Shown here one piece after another: positions 1 to 5,662 of a stretch of 5,662 nucleotides of DNA (position 1 is the stretch's first letter; each line of letters opens with the position of its first letter). Position numbers and translations under genes: made by a program. The notes under the pieces are model-generated. The model had not been told where the DNA came from. It saw only the letters and a list, made by a program, of their open reading frames with translations, and did not search any database. Origin of the DNA: Pseudomonadota bacterium (GTDB lineage Bacteria > Pseudomonadota > Alphaproteobacteria > Rhizobiales > Hyphomicrobiaceae); NCBI GenBank assembly GCA_023390485.1, contig JAEWCT010000332.1, positions 1 to 5,662 on the forward strand, read 5' to 3'.

Positions 1-23
1 GTTCAGGACCGACCTGGCATGGT

Positions 24-84
24 ACAAACTTACTTCGCCCGCGAGAGCGTTTTGCTTGCAAAATTTCGGTGGGTACAAGTTTGT
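24..84. repeat. 8-bp inverted repeat ACAAACTT / AAGTTTGT
   Basis: ACAAACTT at 24-31 is the exact reverse complement of AAGTTTGT at 77-84. In addition GGTACAA occurs in direct orientation at 21-27 and 72-78. The right-hand copy ACAAGTTTGT (75-84) is itself nearly palindromic. The arms lie 45 bases apart, too far for a tight hairpin but compatible with two sites for a dimeric DNA-binding protein. The possible role in bpt regulation is inference only. Confidence 0.3.
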
Positions 85-109
85 CCGTTGTTCCAACTTT
101 TGAAATAAC
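81..109 (+). promoter_or_regulatory. weak candidate sigma-70 promoter for bpt
   Basis: TTGTCC (81-86) and AATAAC (104-109) are separated by 17 bases and each match four of six consensus positions. The -35 box overlaps the right arm of the inverted repeat. A rival pair is TTGATG (155-160) with GATACC (177-182), spaced by 16. Neither is strong, and alphaproteobacterial promoters often diverge from the consensus, so this is only a candidate. Confidence 0.2.
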
Positions 110-246
110 TGATCTTTTCTGAACGAATTCGATAAATTTGCCTGCGGTTTACCTTTGATGCTGCGTAGTAAGCTCGGATACCTTGAATTTGGACCATCCT
201 TACTCCAATCATCGATGGTCGGTTCGAGCCCGAGGGACGCGTCGGA

Positions 247-1008
247 ATGACGGAGCAGCAAAAGAAGTTTCCAGAGTTCTATGTCACTGCTCCACAGCCT
301 TGCCCATACTTGCCGGGCCGGCTTGAGCGCAAGCTCTTCACGCACCTGACGCATGACAAGCCGCCGGAACTCGTCGACCGGCTGCTCACGACTGGTTTTC
401 GGCGCAGTCAAAATATCGCGTACGTGCCTTACTGCGAAGGCTGCCAGGCCTGCATCTCGGTGCGCGTGCTCGTCGACGAATTCCAACCCGACCGCTCGAT
501 GCGCAGGAGCTGGAACCGGAACTCATCACTCATTGCTCAGCGTACGGCGCCAACGCCGACGATGGAGCAATTCAGGCTCTTCCGGGCCTACATCGATGCG
601 CGCCACAGCGATGGCGGAATGGCGGACATGACGATCCTCGACTATCGGATGATGGTCGAAGACACGGTGATCGAAACCTTCCTCACCGAATACCGGCAGA
701 AGCCTGCCGACGCCACGGATCTCGATTTCGACTCCTGGCCGCTGAAGGCCGTCGCGCTTTGCGACCGTCTCACCGACGGCATTTCCATGGTCTACAGCTT
801 CTACGATCCCGCAGATGCGGACGCGGGGCTTGGCACCTACATGATCCTCGAGCACATCGCGTTCGCGCGGCGGATCGGACTGCCGCACGTCTATCTCGGC
901 TATTGGATCGAAGGCTCGCGGAAAATGGCCTACAAGACGCGCTTCAAACCGCAAGAGCGTCTCGGGCCCGACCGGTGGGAACGTGTTTCCTGCGACGACG
1001 AAGACTGA
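247..1008 (+). CDS. bpt: aspartate/glutamate leucyltransferase (Bpt)
   Basis: Cytoplasmic aminoacyl-tRNA-protein transferase of the ATE/Bpt family. It moves leucine from Leu-tRNA to proteins with N-terminal Asp or Glu, creating an N-degron that ClpS delivers to ClpAP. The 253 residues match the family length. The N-terminal domain shows CPYLPGRLERKLFT (19-32) and YCEGCQACISVRV (62-74), with four cysteines C19, C63, C66 and C69. A basic link RSMRRSWNRN (83-92) follows. The C-terminal domain carries DRLTDGISMVYSFYDP (173-188), then GLGTYMILEHIAFARR and GYWIEGSRKMAYKTRFKP (218-235), the usual acyl-transfer signature. The ATG at 247 is preceded by GAGGG (232-236) with a 10-base gap, and the conserved FYVTAPQPCPYLP block follows close behind, which fits this start. 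Older annotations call this family arginyltransferase; the bacterial form of this length and motif set is normally the leucyl enzyme. Confidence in the family is very high. Substrate specificity is from family knowledge. Confidence 0.96.
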   Translation: MTEQQKKFPEFYVTAPQPCPYLPGRLERKLFTHLTHDKPPELVDRLLTTGFRRSQNIAYVPYCEGCQACISVRVLVDEFQPDRSMRRSWNRNSSLIAQRTAPTPTMEQFRLFRAYIDARHSDGGMADMTILDYRMMVEDTVIETFLTEYRQKPADATDLDFDSWPLKAVALCDRLTDGISMVYSFYDPADADAGLGTYMILEHIAFARRIGLPHVYLGYWIEGSRKMAYKTRFKPQERLGPDRWERVSCDDED

Positions 1009-1022
1009 AGCCTGCCGGGCTT
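1008..1022. terminator. short hairpin between convergent stop codons
   Basis: AAGCC (1008-1012) pairs with GGCTT (1018-1022) around a 5-base loop, exactly between the stop codons of bpt and the convergent small exported-protein gene. The stem is only 5 bp and no real T-run follows on either strand, so it is at best a weak bidirectional terminator. Confidence 0.25.
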
Positions 1023-1491
1023 ATTTGGCGAGCTCGGCATCGAGCTTCTCGAACATGTAAATCCATTTGGCCGACTGCGTGTCGACAAGCAGCTTCATGC
1101 GGGCGCGAAGCTCGATCAGCAACGCGCAGTCGGGTGTCGCGGCATTGGAGCCTTCCTGTCCCATCGAGGCAATCGCCGATAACAATTCGTCCGTTGTCTT
1201 GTCGTAGACGGCGGTTTTATCGTCTTTCACGAACGGCTTTGCCTGCGCAATGAAGTCGTCATGCGACCAGTGACGCTTCTCTTTCAGTTCGCGCAGTTTT
1301 TCCTGGAAGACGGGGCGGTTCTGATTATTCAAGTCGCGCAGGCTTCCGGCCGCCGCTTCGACGGCGGACTCGAAATCTTCCTTGCTGCACGTCGCAGGGG
1401 TTTCATCTGCCCGAAGACCGGGACAGGCCCCGACAATCGCAAGTCCTATTCCGGCGGCGGCGATGGCCGCGCGTTTTCTGAGCCCACCCAT
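1021..1491 (-). CDS. small exported protein of unknown function
   Basis: I do not recognise a named family. The 156-residue product begins with a typical Sec signal: basic MGGLRKR, a hydrophobic stretch AAIAAAGIGLAIVGA (8-22), and a plausible signal peptidase I site GLRA|DE after residue 28. Cys23 within VGAC loosely resembles a lipobox, so a lipoprotein is a less likely alternative. The mature part is charged and largely helical, with two cysteines (35 and 122) that could form a disulfide in the periplasm. The segment LRDLNNQNRPVFQEKLRELKEK (51-72) looks like an amphipathic helix. The gene lies 60 bases downstream of parC on the same strand and so may be read from the parC transcript. Its end faces bpt with a 12-base gap. 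The ATG at 1491 is the only ATG before an in-frame stop upstream, but its ribosome binding site is poor. Confidence 0.8.
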   Translation of the reverse strand: MGGLRKRAAIAAAGIGLAIVGACPGLRADETPATCSKEDFESAVEAAAGSLRDLNNQNRPVFQEKLRELKEKRHWSHDDFIAQAKPFVKDDKTAVYDKTTDELLSAIASMGQEGSNAATPDCALLIELRARMKLLVDTQSAKWIYMFEKLDAELAK

Positions 1492-1551
1492 GGCCGGCAG
1501 TCGTAGCTTTGCTCAAGCATTGCGACAAGCGCCGGCAATCAACATCCCGAA

Positions 1552-3801
1552 CTAAAAGCGCGGACCGAAGGAATTGGATCGTGGGAATCCCTTCGGAGCC
1601 ACACGTCCCGCTTGCGCCCGGTCGCCGACCCACTCCTTCAATTCGCTCCAGGACAAGGTAAATTCGCGGCCCGCGCTGTCGAGCCAAGTCAGGCCGGCCG
1701 ACTTCTTGAAGACGCGAATGTCAGACAGCGCGCCGTCCTTGAAGCGTTGCAGGATGACGCCCTTACCGCGCGTCATCTCGTTCACCTCGTCGAGCTTGAA
1801 GATCAGGAGCTTGCGGTTTTCGCCGATGGTGGCGACCTGGTCACCCTCAACCGGAACGCAGACGCGCGCCTCCTCGGGCTCGGTGACGTTGAGGATCTGT
1901 TTGCCCTTCCGAGTCGAGGCGATGACCTCTTCCTCGGGGACGATGAACCCGTAACCGCTCGTCGATGCGACGAGCAGCCTGCGCGCCGGATCGTGGACGA
2001 AGACTTCCGCGACATCGTGATTTTCTTCGAGATCGATCATCAGGCGCAACGGCTCGCCGTGGCCTCGGCCACCGGGAAGCGCGCCAGCCTCGAGGGTGAA
2101 AAACCGGCCGTTCGTCGCGAACAGAACGAGCTTATCCGTCGTGAACGCCTTGATGGCGCGCTTCAGCTCGTCGCCCTGCTTGAATTCTAGTTTCGACAAG
2201 TCGTCCTGATGGCCCTTCATCGCGCGGACCCAGCCCTTCTCGGACAGGATGACCGTGATGGGCTCCTTTTCGACCAGGGCGGCCGCGAGATCGAGTTCCA
2301 CCTCCGGCGCATCATCGAAGGTCGAACGACGCCTGCCGAGCGGCGTCTTCTTCGAATATTTCTCGCGCGTTTCCTTGACCTCTCCCGCGACGCGCTCCCA
2401 TTGCAGCTCTTCCGATTTCAGAAGCTGCTTCAGCTCGCGGCGTTCTTTCGAAAGCTTGTCGTGCTCGGCGCGGATCTCGACTTCTTCGAGCTTCGACAAG
2501 GACCTCAATCGCAGGTTCAGGATGGCTTCGGCCTGAACGTCGCTGAGGCTGAATTTCGAAATCAACTTCGCCTTTGGATCATCCTCGCGACGGATGATGC
2601 GGATCACCTCATCGATGTTGAGGTAGGCAATCAGATAGCCGTCGAGAACTTCAAGGCGATGCTCGATCTTCTTCAATCGATGCGTCGAGCGGCGGACCAG
2701 AACTTCAATGCGATGCTCGAGCCACTGCCAAAGCACGTCGCGCAGATCGAGCACGTTCGGGATCTGGCCGGCCGACAGCACGTTCATGTTGAGGCTGACG
2801 CGGACATCGAGTTCCGTCAGACGGAACAGACTTTCCATCATCAGAACGGGATCGACCGTGCGGCTCTTCGGCTCCAGCACGAGACGGATTTCTTCCGCGC
2901 TTTCGTCACGCACGTCGCCGAGAAGCGGCAGCTTCTTCTCGCTCATCAGGTCGGCGATTTTTTCGACGAGCTTCGCCTTCTGGACGCCGTAGGGAACCTC
3001 GGTCACGACGATCTGATAACCGCCGCGCGTGGTTTCTTCCTTGCTCCAGCGGGCGCGGACGCGAAAACCGCCGCGGCCGGTTTTGTAGGCTTCGAGGATC
3101 TGCTCCCGCGGCTCGACGATGACGCCACCCGTTGGGAAGTCCGGTCCCGGGATCATCTCGACGAGCTTCTCGATCGTCGCGTTCGGGTGCGTGATCAGAT
3201 GCAGAAGCGCGTGGCACAGCTCGTCGACGTTGTGGGGCGGAATGCTGGTCGCCATGCCGACGGCGATGCCAGTCGAGCCATTGGCGAGCAGGTTCGGAAA
3301 CGCCGACGGCAACACGACCGGCTCTTCGACGCGGCCATCGTAGTTCGGACGGAAGTCGACCGTCTCCTCGTCGATCCCTTCCAGGATGAGCGCGGCGATC
3401 TCGGTCATGCGCGCTTCGGTGTAGCGCTCGGCAGCCGGGTTATCGCCGTCGATGTTGCCGAAGTTGCCTTGGCCGTCGACAAGCGGATAACGCACGGCGA
3501 AATCCTGCGCGAGACGCGCGAGGGCATCATAGATCGCGGCATTACCGTGCGGGTGGTAGTCGCCCATCACCTCGCCGACGATCTTGGCGCACTTGATGTA
3601 GCTGCCCTCCGGATTGAGGCGCAGCTCGCGCATCGCGTAGAGGATGCGGCGATGGACAGGCTTCAGGCCGTCGCGCACGTCGGGTAGCGCGCGATGCATG
3701 ATCGTCGACAGAGCATAAGCCAGATAACGCTCTTCGAGAGCGGTCCGGAGTTCGACGGGCTCAATCGGGCCCTCGCCCGGCAGAATCGGTTTTGTGGTCA
3801 T
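1552..3801 (-). CDS. parC: DNA topoisomerase IV subunit A (ParC)
   Basis: Breakage-reunion subunit of topoisomerase IV. With ParE it decatenates replicated chromosomes and relaxes supercoils using ATP. At 749 residues it has normal length for alphaproteobacteria. The winged-helix region runs from [14 protein letters not shown] (44-57) through [20 protein letters not shown] (82-101) to the active-site Tyr127 in AERYTEARM (124-132), with Arg126 beside it. Tower and coiled-coil segments follow, including [17 protein letters not shown] (388-404) and a helix at about 429-463. The C-terminal beta-pinwheel (about 507-730) carries [13 protein letters not shown] (574-586) and TRGKGV (677-682) in place of the GyrA QRRGGRG box, which argues for ParC rather than GyrA. 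A good ribosome binding site, AGGGAAG, lies 4 bases before the ATG on the minus strand (3806-3812). Residue 88 is Ala where E. coli ParC has Ser80, a quinolone contact. The divergent CAP gene lies 225 bases away. Confidence 0.97.
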   Translation of the reverse strand: MTTKPILPGEGPIEPVELRTALEERYLAYALSTIMHRALPDVRDGLKPVHRRILYAMRELRLNPEGSYIKCAKIVGEVMGDYHPHGNAAIYDALARLAQDFAVRYPLVDGQGNFGNIDGDNPAAERYTEARMTEIAALILEGIDEETVDFRPNYDGRVEEPVVLPSAFPNLLANGSTGIAVGMATSIPPHNVDELCHALLHLITHPNATIEKLVEMIPGPDFPTGGVIVEPREQILEAYKTGRGGFRVRARWSKEETTRGGYQIVVTEVPYGVQKAKLVEKIADLMSEKKLPLLGDVRDESAEEIRLVLEPKSRTVDPVLMMESLFRLTELDVRVSLNMNVLSAGQIPNVLDLRDVLWQWLEHRIEVLVRRSTHRLKKIEHRLEVLDGYLIAYLNIDEVIRIIRREDDPKAKLISKFSLSDVQAEAILNLRLRSLSKLEEVEIRAEHDKLSKERRELKQLLKSEELQWERVAGEVKETREKYSKKTPLGRRRSTFDDAPEVELDLAAALVEKEPITVILSEKGWVRAMKGHQDDLSKLEFKQGDELKRAIKAFTTDKLVLFATNGRFFTLEAGALPGGRGHGEPLRLMIDLEENHDVAEVFVHDPARRLLVASTSGYGFIVPEEEVIASTRKGKQILNVTEPEEARVCVPVEGDQVATIGENRKLLIFKLDEVNEMTRGKGVILQRFKDGALSDIRVFKKSAGLTWLDSAGREFTLSWSELKEWVGDRAQAGRVAPKGFPRSNSFGPRF

Positions 3802-4026
3802 GGCGCTTCCCTACAGCGCCGCCGGGGCGCTCTCAAGCCTGGGCGACCTTGCGTCCTACGGCGGGCGTGCTGCGCCGCGCCATTTGGACGCAAAATGGCA
3901 TGCCGCAGGTGCCCGCCGGCCACTCTTCCACAAAGAGGGGGCGGCGCTCGCCGGGACCGGTGGCATCGCGGTACGCCGGCAGCTAAATCTCCAGCACTAT
4001 CAAGCTCAGCGGGATGTCATTGGGTA
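3802..4026. promoter_or_regulatory. divergent intergenic region between parC and the CAP gene
   Basis: These 225 bases separate two divergently transcribed starts and must hold the promoter of parC (minus strand) and probably that of the CAP gene (plus strand). No textbook -35/-10 pair stands out on either strand. Open frames can be read through it because it is G+C-rich, but their translations look like random Arg/Ala/Gly-rich sequence with no signal peptide or domain. Visible structures are a GCCATTT/AAATGGC dyad (3879-3899) and a smaller CTCTT/AAGAG dyad (3923-3937). Confidence 0.6.
3879..3899. promoter_or_regulatory. 7-bp dyad GCCATTT-N7-AAATGGC, possible operator
   Basis: GCCATTT (3879-3885) and AAATGGC (3893-3899) are perfect inverted repeats with a 7-base spacer, a centre-to-centre distance of 14 bases that could suit a dimeric regulator. 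It sits about 80 bases upstream of the parC start and about 130 upstream of the CAP start. It is the most AT-rich spot of a G+C-rich intergenic stretch. A function as operator is inference. Confidence 0.3.
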
Positions 4027-4734
4027 ATGGCTGCTCTTGTGCCGGACCTGCCGCAGGTCGAACAGCACATCGTCGAAATCACGAACAAGGCGCGGCAAGA
4101 CCAGAAGCTCGCGCCATTGAAGGTCAACGCGATACTTGCAAAAGCCGCGCGCGCCTACGCCGAACGGGTGGCGCGTAGCGGAACCTTCTCCCATTCCGCA
4201 GATGGACGGACCCCCGCCCAACGCGCGGAGAGCGCCGGCTACAAGCATTGCGACATCGCCGAAAATCTCGCCATGGACGAGAACAGTCAGGGCTTCGACA
4301 CAGGCGCCCTTGCACTCCAAGCTATCGCGGGCTGGATGAATTCGCCTCCGCATCGCGCCAACATGATGCGGGCTTCCGTGACCGAGATCGGCGTCGGCGT
4401 TGCGCGCGCGCCCGGTCCAAAGCCGAAATTCATTTCGGTCGAACTCTTCGGCAGCCCCGCCACAGAAATCTATTCCTTCAAAGTGATGAACCTGTCGAAC
4501 GGCGGCGTCAGCTATTCCTTCGCGGGGAGGACGCGGGAGCTGAAACCGGGCACGTCGGCCGTTCTCACGGCCTGTTCGCCGGGGGAGCTCGTGTTGTCGA
4601 AGCTTGGCAATTTCCTTTCAAATGCGGTGGAAATTGCGCGGACCAACGCTGAAAATAAAAGGATTTATGCGTTGAGATCGACCGCGGTCGGCGGGACGGT
4701 GCTCGAAGTCTCGGTGCACGGGGCGCCTCCTTAA
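4027..4734 (+). CDS. CAP/SCP-domain (cysteine-rich secretory family) protein
   Basis: CAP-superfamily protein (SCP/PR-1/Ag5 fold), usually extracytoplasmic; the molecular role of bacterial members is mostly unknown. The 235-residue product has the CAP domain at about 8-145: EITNKAR (17-23), FSHSADGRTPAQRAESAGY (54-72), AENLAM (78-83), WMNSPPHRANMM (103-114), IGVGVA (121-126). His56, Glu79 and His109 correspond to the conserved CAP cavity residues. A C-terminal region of about 90 residues (147-235) looks beta-rich and matches no domain I can name. Cys75 and Cys183 could form a disulfide, which would suit an exported protein. Yet the ATG at 4027 gives no signal peptide, and the reading frame upstream shows no hydrophobic stretch although it stays open back into parC. 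The ribosome binding site is weak (GGGA at 4011-4014). I place the start where CAP similarity begins; it is the only sensible in-frame ATG. Confidence 0.85.
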   Translation: MAALVPDLPQVEQHIVEITNKARQDQKLAPLKVNAILAKAARAYAERVARSGTFSHSADGRTPAQRAESAGYKHCDIAENLAMDENSQGFDTGALALQAIAGWMNSPPHRANMMRASVTEIGVGVARAPGPKPKFISVELFGSPATEIYSFKVMNLSNGGVSYSFAGRTRELKPGTSAVLTACSPGELVLSKLGNFLSNAVEIARTNAENKRIYALRSTAVGGTVLEVSVHGAPP

Positions 4735-4744
4735 CTGTGTCGTT

Positions 4745-4759
4745 GCGGAACGTTTCCGC
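4745..4759 (+). promoter_or_regulatory. perfect 6-bp hairpin just after the CAP stop codon
   Basis: GCGGAA (4745-4750) and TTCCGC (4754-4759) form a perfect stem around a CGT loop, 10 bases downstream of the CAP stop. No T-run follows, so it is not a standard rho-independent terminator. It may stabilise the 3' end of the CAP message or act with the next stem-loop. A three-base loop is tight, and the function is inference. Confidence 0.3.
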
Positions 4760-4794
4760 CGGTTCAGGCGTTGCCCCAGACTGGTACGAACCGG
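4759..4794 (+). promoter_or_regulatory. 7-bp stem with 22-base loop upstream of small-protein gene
   Basis: CCGGTTC (4759-4765) is the exact reverse complement of GAACCGG (4788-4794). The stem shares base 4759 with the hairpin just before it and ends 4 bases before the GGAG ribosome binding site (4799-4802) of the next gene. It could be a protein-binding dyad or a leader structure that affects translation. The loop shows no known riboswitch or ribosomal-protein motif. Confidence 0.3.
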
Positions 4795-4807
4795 AATCGG
4801 AGACACC

Positions 4808-5056
4808 ATGGAAGCACGCCAGCTCATAATCTATGTAGGTTTGAGTGTTGTGGCCGTGATTGCCGTCGTGGGCGGCGTCGCTGCTTATCAGCGCTCGCAG
4901 TCCGGCGTATTGGTCGACGTCCCGGCCGTGCGCATTGAAACCAACAAGGCCACCGGCGAGACGAAAGTCGATGCGCCCTTCGCTCACGTCGAAAAGGACG
5001 AGCGCGGTACGCGCGTCGATGCACCAGGCGTCAAGGTCGACGTGCCAGCGAATTAG
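4808..5056 (+). CDS. 82-residue single-pass membrane protein with VD(V/A)P repeats
   Basis: I recognise no named family. A short N-terminus MEARQ is followed by one hydrophobic segment (about 6-27, LIIYVGLSVVAVIAVVGGVAAY), which looks like a membrane anchor with the rest probably on the periplasmic side. The remainder (about 28-82) is polar and built from a repeated pattern V-D-(V/A)-P-x-(V/A)-x-(V/I)-(E/D): VDVPAVRIE (36-44), VDAPFAHVE (54-62), VDAPGVKVD (70-78) and a last partial copy VDVPAN (77-82). The alternation of hydrophobic and charged residues suggests short beta-strands. A good GGAG ribosome binding site (4799-4802) lies 5 bases before the ATG, and a strong terminator follows, so the gene is very probably real. 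It lies 73 bases after the CAP gene and may be cotranscribed with it. Confidence 0.8.
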   Translation: MEARQLIIYVGLSVVAVIAVVGGVAAYQRSQSGVLVDVPAVRIETNKATGETKVDAPFAHVEKDERGTRVDAPGVKVDVPAN

Positions 5057-5082
5057 ACGTTCATGAATGCCTTACGGAAGAT

Positions 5083-5114
5083 CCGCCCATCGCGCGACGG
5101 GCGGCTTTTCTTTT
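5083..5114 (+). terminator. rho-independent terminator after small-protein gene
   Basis: CCGCCC (5083-5088) pairs with GGGCGG (5099-5104). The 10-base inside has a self-complementary TCGCGCGA core that can add further pairs past one mismatch. The stem is followed directly by CTTTTCTTTT (5105-5114), a good T-run on the plus strand. On the minus strand no T-run follows, so it serves the plus-strand gene ending at 5056 and not the convergent dehydrogenase. Confidence 0.85.
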
Positions 5115-5117
5115 GGT

Positions 5118-5662
5118 TCACCCGATCGTTCGGAGAATACCGCCTTCGACGCGTAGCGCCGCGCCGTTCGTCGCTGAGGCTTCCTTCGACGCGGCATAAA
5201 CGACCATATTCGCGACCTCCTCGACCGTCGCGAAGCGCTGGAGGAGCGATGCCGGCCGGTGGGTCTGGACGAACGTTGCGGCCATCTCGTCGGGTGTCTT
5301 GTTGTTCGCCGTGGCCATGGCTTTCAGAAAGTCTTCGACGCCCTCGGATCGCGTCGGACCGGGCAATACGGAATTGACGGTGACGTTCGTTCCGGCCGTC
5401 AACTGCGCGAGCCCCTGCGTGAGCGAAAGCTGCGCCGTTTTGGTGAGGCCGTAATGGATCATCTCTACGGGAATGTTCACCGCCGATTCCGACGATATGA
5501 AAATGACTCGCCCCCAATTGCGTTCGATCATTCCCGGCATGAGCGCCCGCGACAGGCGCACGCCCGACATCACGTTCGTCTCGAAGAAATGGATCCAATC
5601 GGCGTCGGTAATTTCAAAGAACGGTTTCGGTTCGAAGATGCCGGCATTGTTGATCAGGATGT
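5118..5662 (-). CDS. short-chain dehydrogenase/reductase (SDR), N-terminus beyond window edge
   Basis: Classical SDR oxidoreductase, an NAD(P)-dependent enzyme acting on an alcohol or carbonyl substrate that cannot be named from sequence alone. The frame stays open to the right edge, so 180 residues are seen of about 250-265 expected. The missing part holds the start codon and the glycine-rich cofactor loop. Numbered from the first whole codon at the edge: NNAG at 4-7; catalytic-set Asn29 in ETNVMSG; Ser57 in VIFISSES; Tyr70 and Lys74 in YGLTK; then VNSVLPGPTRSEG (95-107) of the substrate/cofactor loop; and NGAALRVEGG (165-174) near the end, the usual SDR C-terminal strand. Ser57 lies 13 residues before Tyr70, as in active SDRs, so the active site is intact. 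The GTG at 5571-5573 is an internal Val codon, not the start. The gene converges on the small membrane-protein gene with 61 bases between their stop codons. Confidence 0.93.
   Translation of the reverse strand, partial: ILINNAGIFEPKPFFEITDADWIHFFETNVMSGVRLSRALMPGMIERNWGRVIFISSESAVNIPVEMIHYGLTKTAQLSLTQGLAQLTAGTNVTVNSVLPGPTRSEGVEDFLKAMATANNKTPDEMAATFVQTHRPASLLQRFATVEEVANMVVYAASKEASATNGAALRVEGGILRTIG

Larger units (their letters stand above)
1..246. other. AT-rich non-coding leader upstream of bpt
   Basis: No credible gene is seen here. The G+C content of bases 1-240 is about 47% by hand count and about 39% for 61-180, clearly lower than the coding DNA that follows. The only open frame (minus strand, 30-212) has no ribosome binding site, an ordinary low-complexity basic composition and no recognisable family. 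The stretch holds an inverted repeat (24-31 with 77-84) and weak sigma-70-like boxes, so it is best read as the promoter and 5' leader region of bpt. It may also contain the far end of the upstream intergenic region. The low G+C could mark a promoter-rich or an acquired segment, and the sequence alone does not decide between them. Confidence 0.6.

Noticed and set aside
30..212. 60-codon open frame on the minus strand in the AT-rich leader
   Set aside because: There is no ribosome binding site before the ATG, no recognisable family, and the region looks like a promoter leader.
217..236. tRNA T-arm-like sequence GGTTCGAGCCC before bpt
   Set aside because: The T-loop resemblance is good, but there is no acceptor, D or anticodon arm around it, and no matching 3' acceptor strand, so it is neither a tRNA nor a demonstrable att-site remnant.
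526..954. 142-codon open frame antisense to bpt
   Set aside because: It is fully inside bpt, with Asp/Arg/Val-rich composition typical of antisense reading, and has no independent support.
2209..3687. 492-codon open frame on the plus strand, antisense to parC
   Set aside because: It lies wholly within parC, which has strong protein-level support. Its product is an Asp/Arg/Val-rich translation typical of the antisense of G+C-rich codons, with no domain or ribosome binding site.
3694..4026. N-terminal extension of the CAP frame to an ATG at 3694
   Set aside because: It would overlap the parC start by 108 bases and adds 111 Arg/Ala/Pro-rich residues with no signal peptide. CAP similarity begins only after 4027.
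3794..4027. 77-codon open frame ending in a TAATG overlap with the CAP start
   Set aside because: The stop-start overlap looks like translational coupling, but the product has no domain, membrane segment or signal. Its start overlaps the beginning of parC, and other frames of this G+C-rich stretch are just as open.
5053..5598. 181-codon frame overlapping the SDR gene on the same strand
   Set aside because: It reads the SDR gene in the wrong frame. The SDR frame has the complete NNAG, Ser, YxxxK and PG signatures, while this one is an Arg/Gly-rich shadow that also runs through the terminator.

Overview
The window looks like a piece of an alphaproteobacterial chromosome, most likely from the Hyphomicrobiales (a Hyphomicrobium-like or related genus). 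The reasons are the G+C-rich coding DNA, the form of ParC (about 750 residues, with a [10 protein letters not shown] loop in the C-terminal domain), a Bpt-type N-end leucyltransferase next to parC, and a CAP protein with a Cys-containing C-terminal extension. The lineage is an inference from protein style; no 16S or other marker gene is present.

Layout from left to right. Bases 1-246 are a comparatively AT-rich non-coding leader (about 47% G+C by hand count, lower still in its middle) with an inverted repeat and weak promoter-like boxes. Bases 247-1008 (+) encode Bpt, which adds leucine to N-terminal Asp/Glu of proteins destined for the ClpS/ClpAP N-degron route. Converging on it, 12 bases away, is a small exported protein of unknown function (1021-1491, -). 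It lies 60 bases downstream of parC (1552-3801, -), and the two could share a transcript. parC encodes subunit A of topoisomerase IV, the decatenase that separates daughter chromosomes.

A 225-base divergent intergenic region (3802-4026) separates parC from a CAP/SCP-domain protein (4027-4734, +). Then comes a 73-base spacer with two neighbouring stem-loops and a gene for an 82-residue single-pass membrane protein with a repeated VD(V/A)P motif (4808-5056, +). That gene is closed by a clear rho-independent terminator (about 5083-5114). The window ends inside a short-chain dehydrogenase/reductase gene (5118-5662, -) whose N-terminal third lies beyond the right edge.

Most of the content is housekeeping (protein turnover, chromosome segregation) plus cell-envelope proteins of unknown role. 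There is no mobile element, CRISPR array, RNA gene or defence system. I found no convincing undescribed multi-gene system. The best leads are the repeat-bearing mini-protein, the CAP protein that lacks a visible export signal, and the Ala at the quinolone-site serine of ParC.
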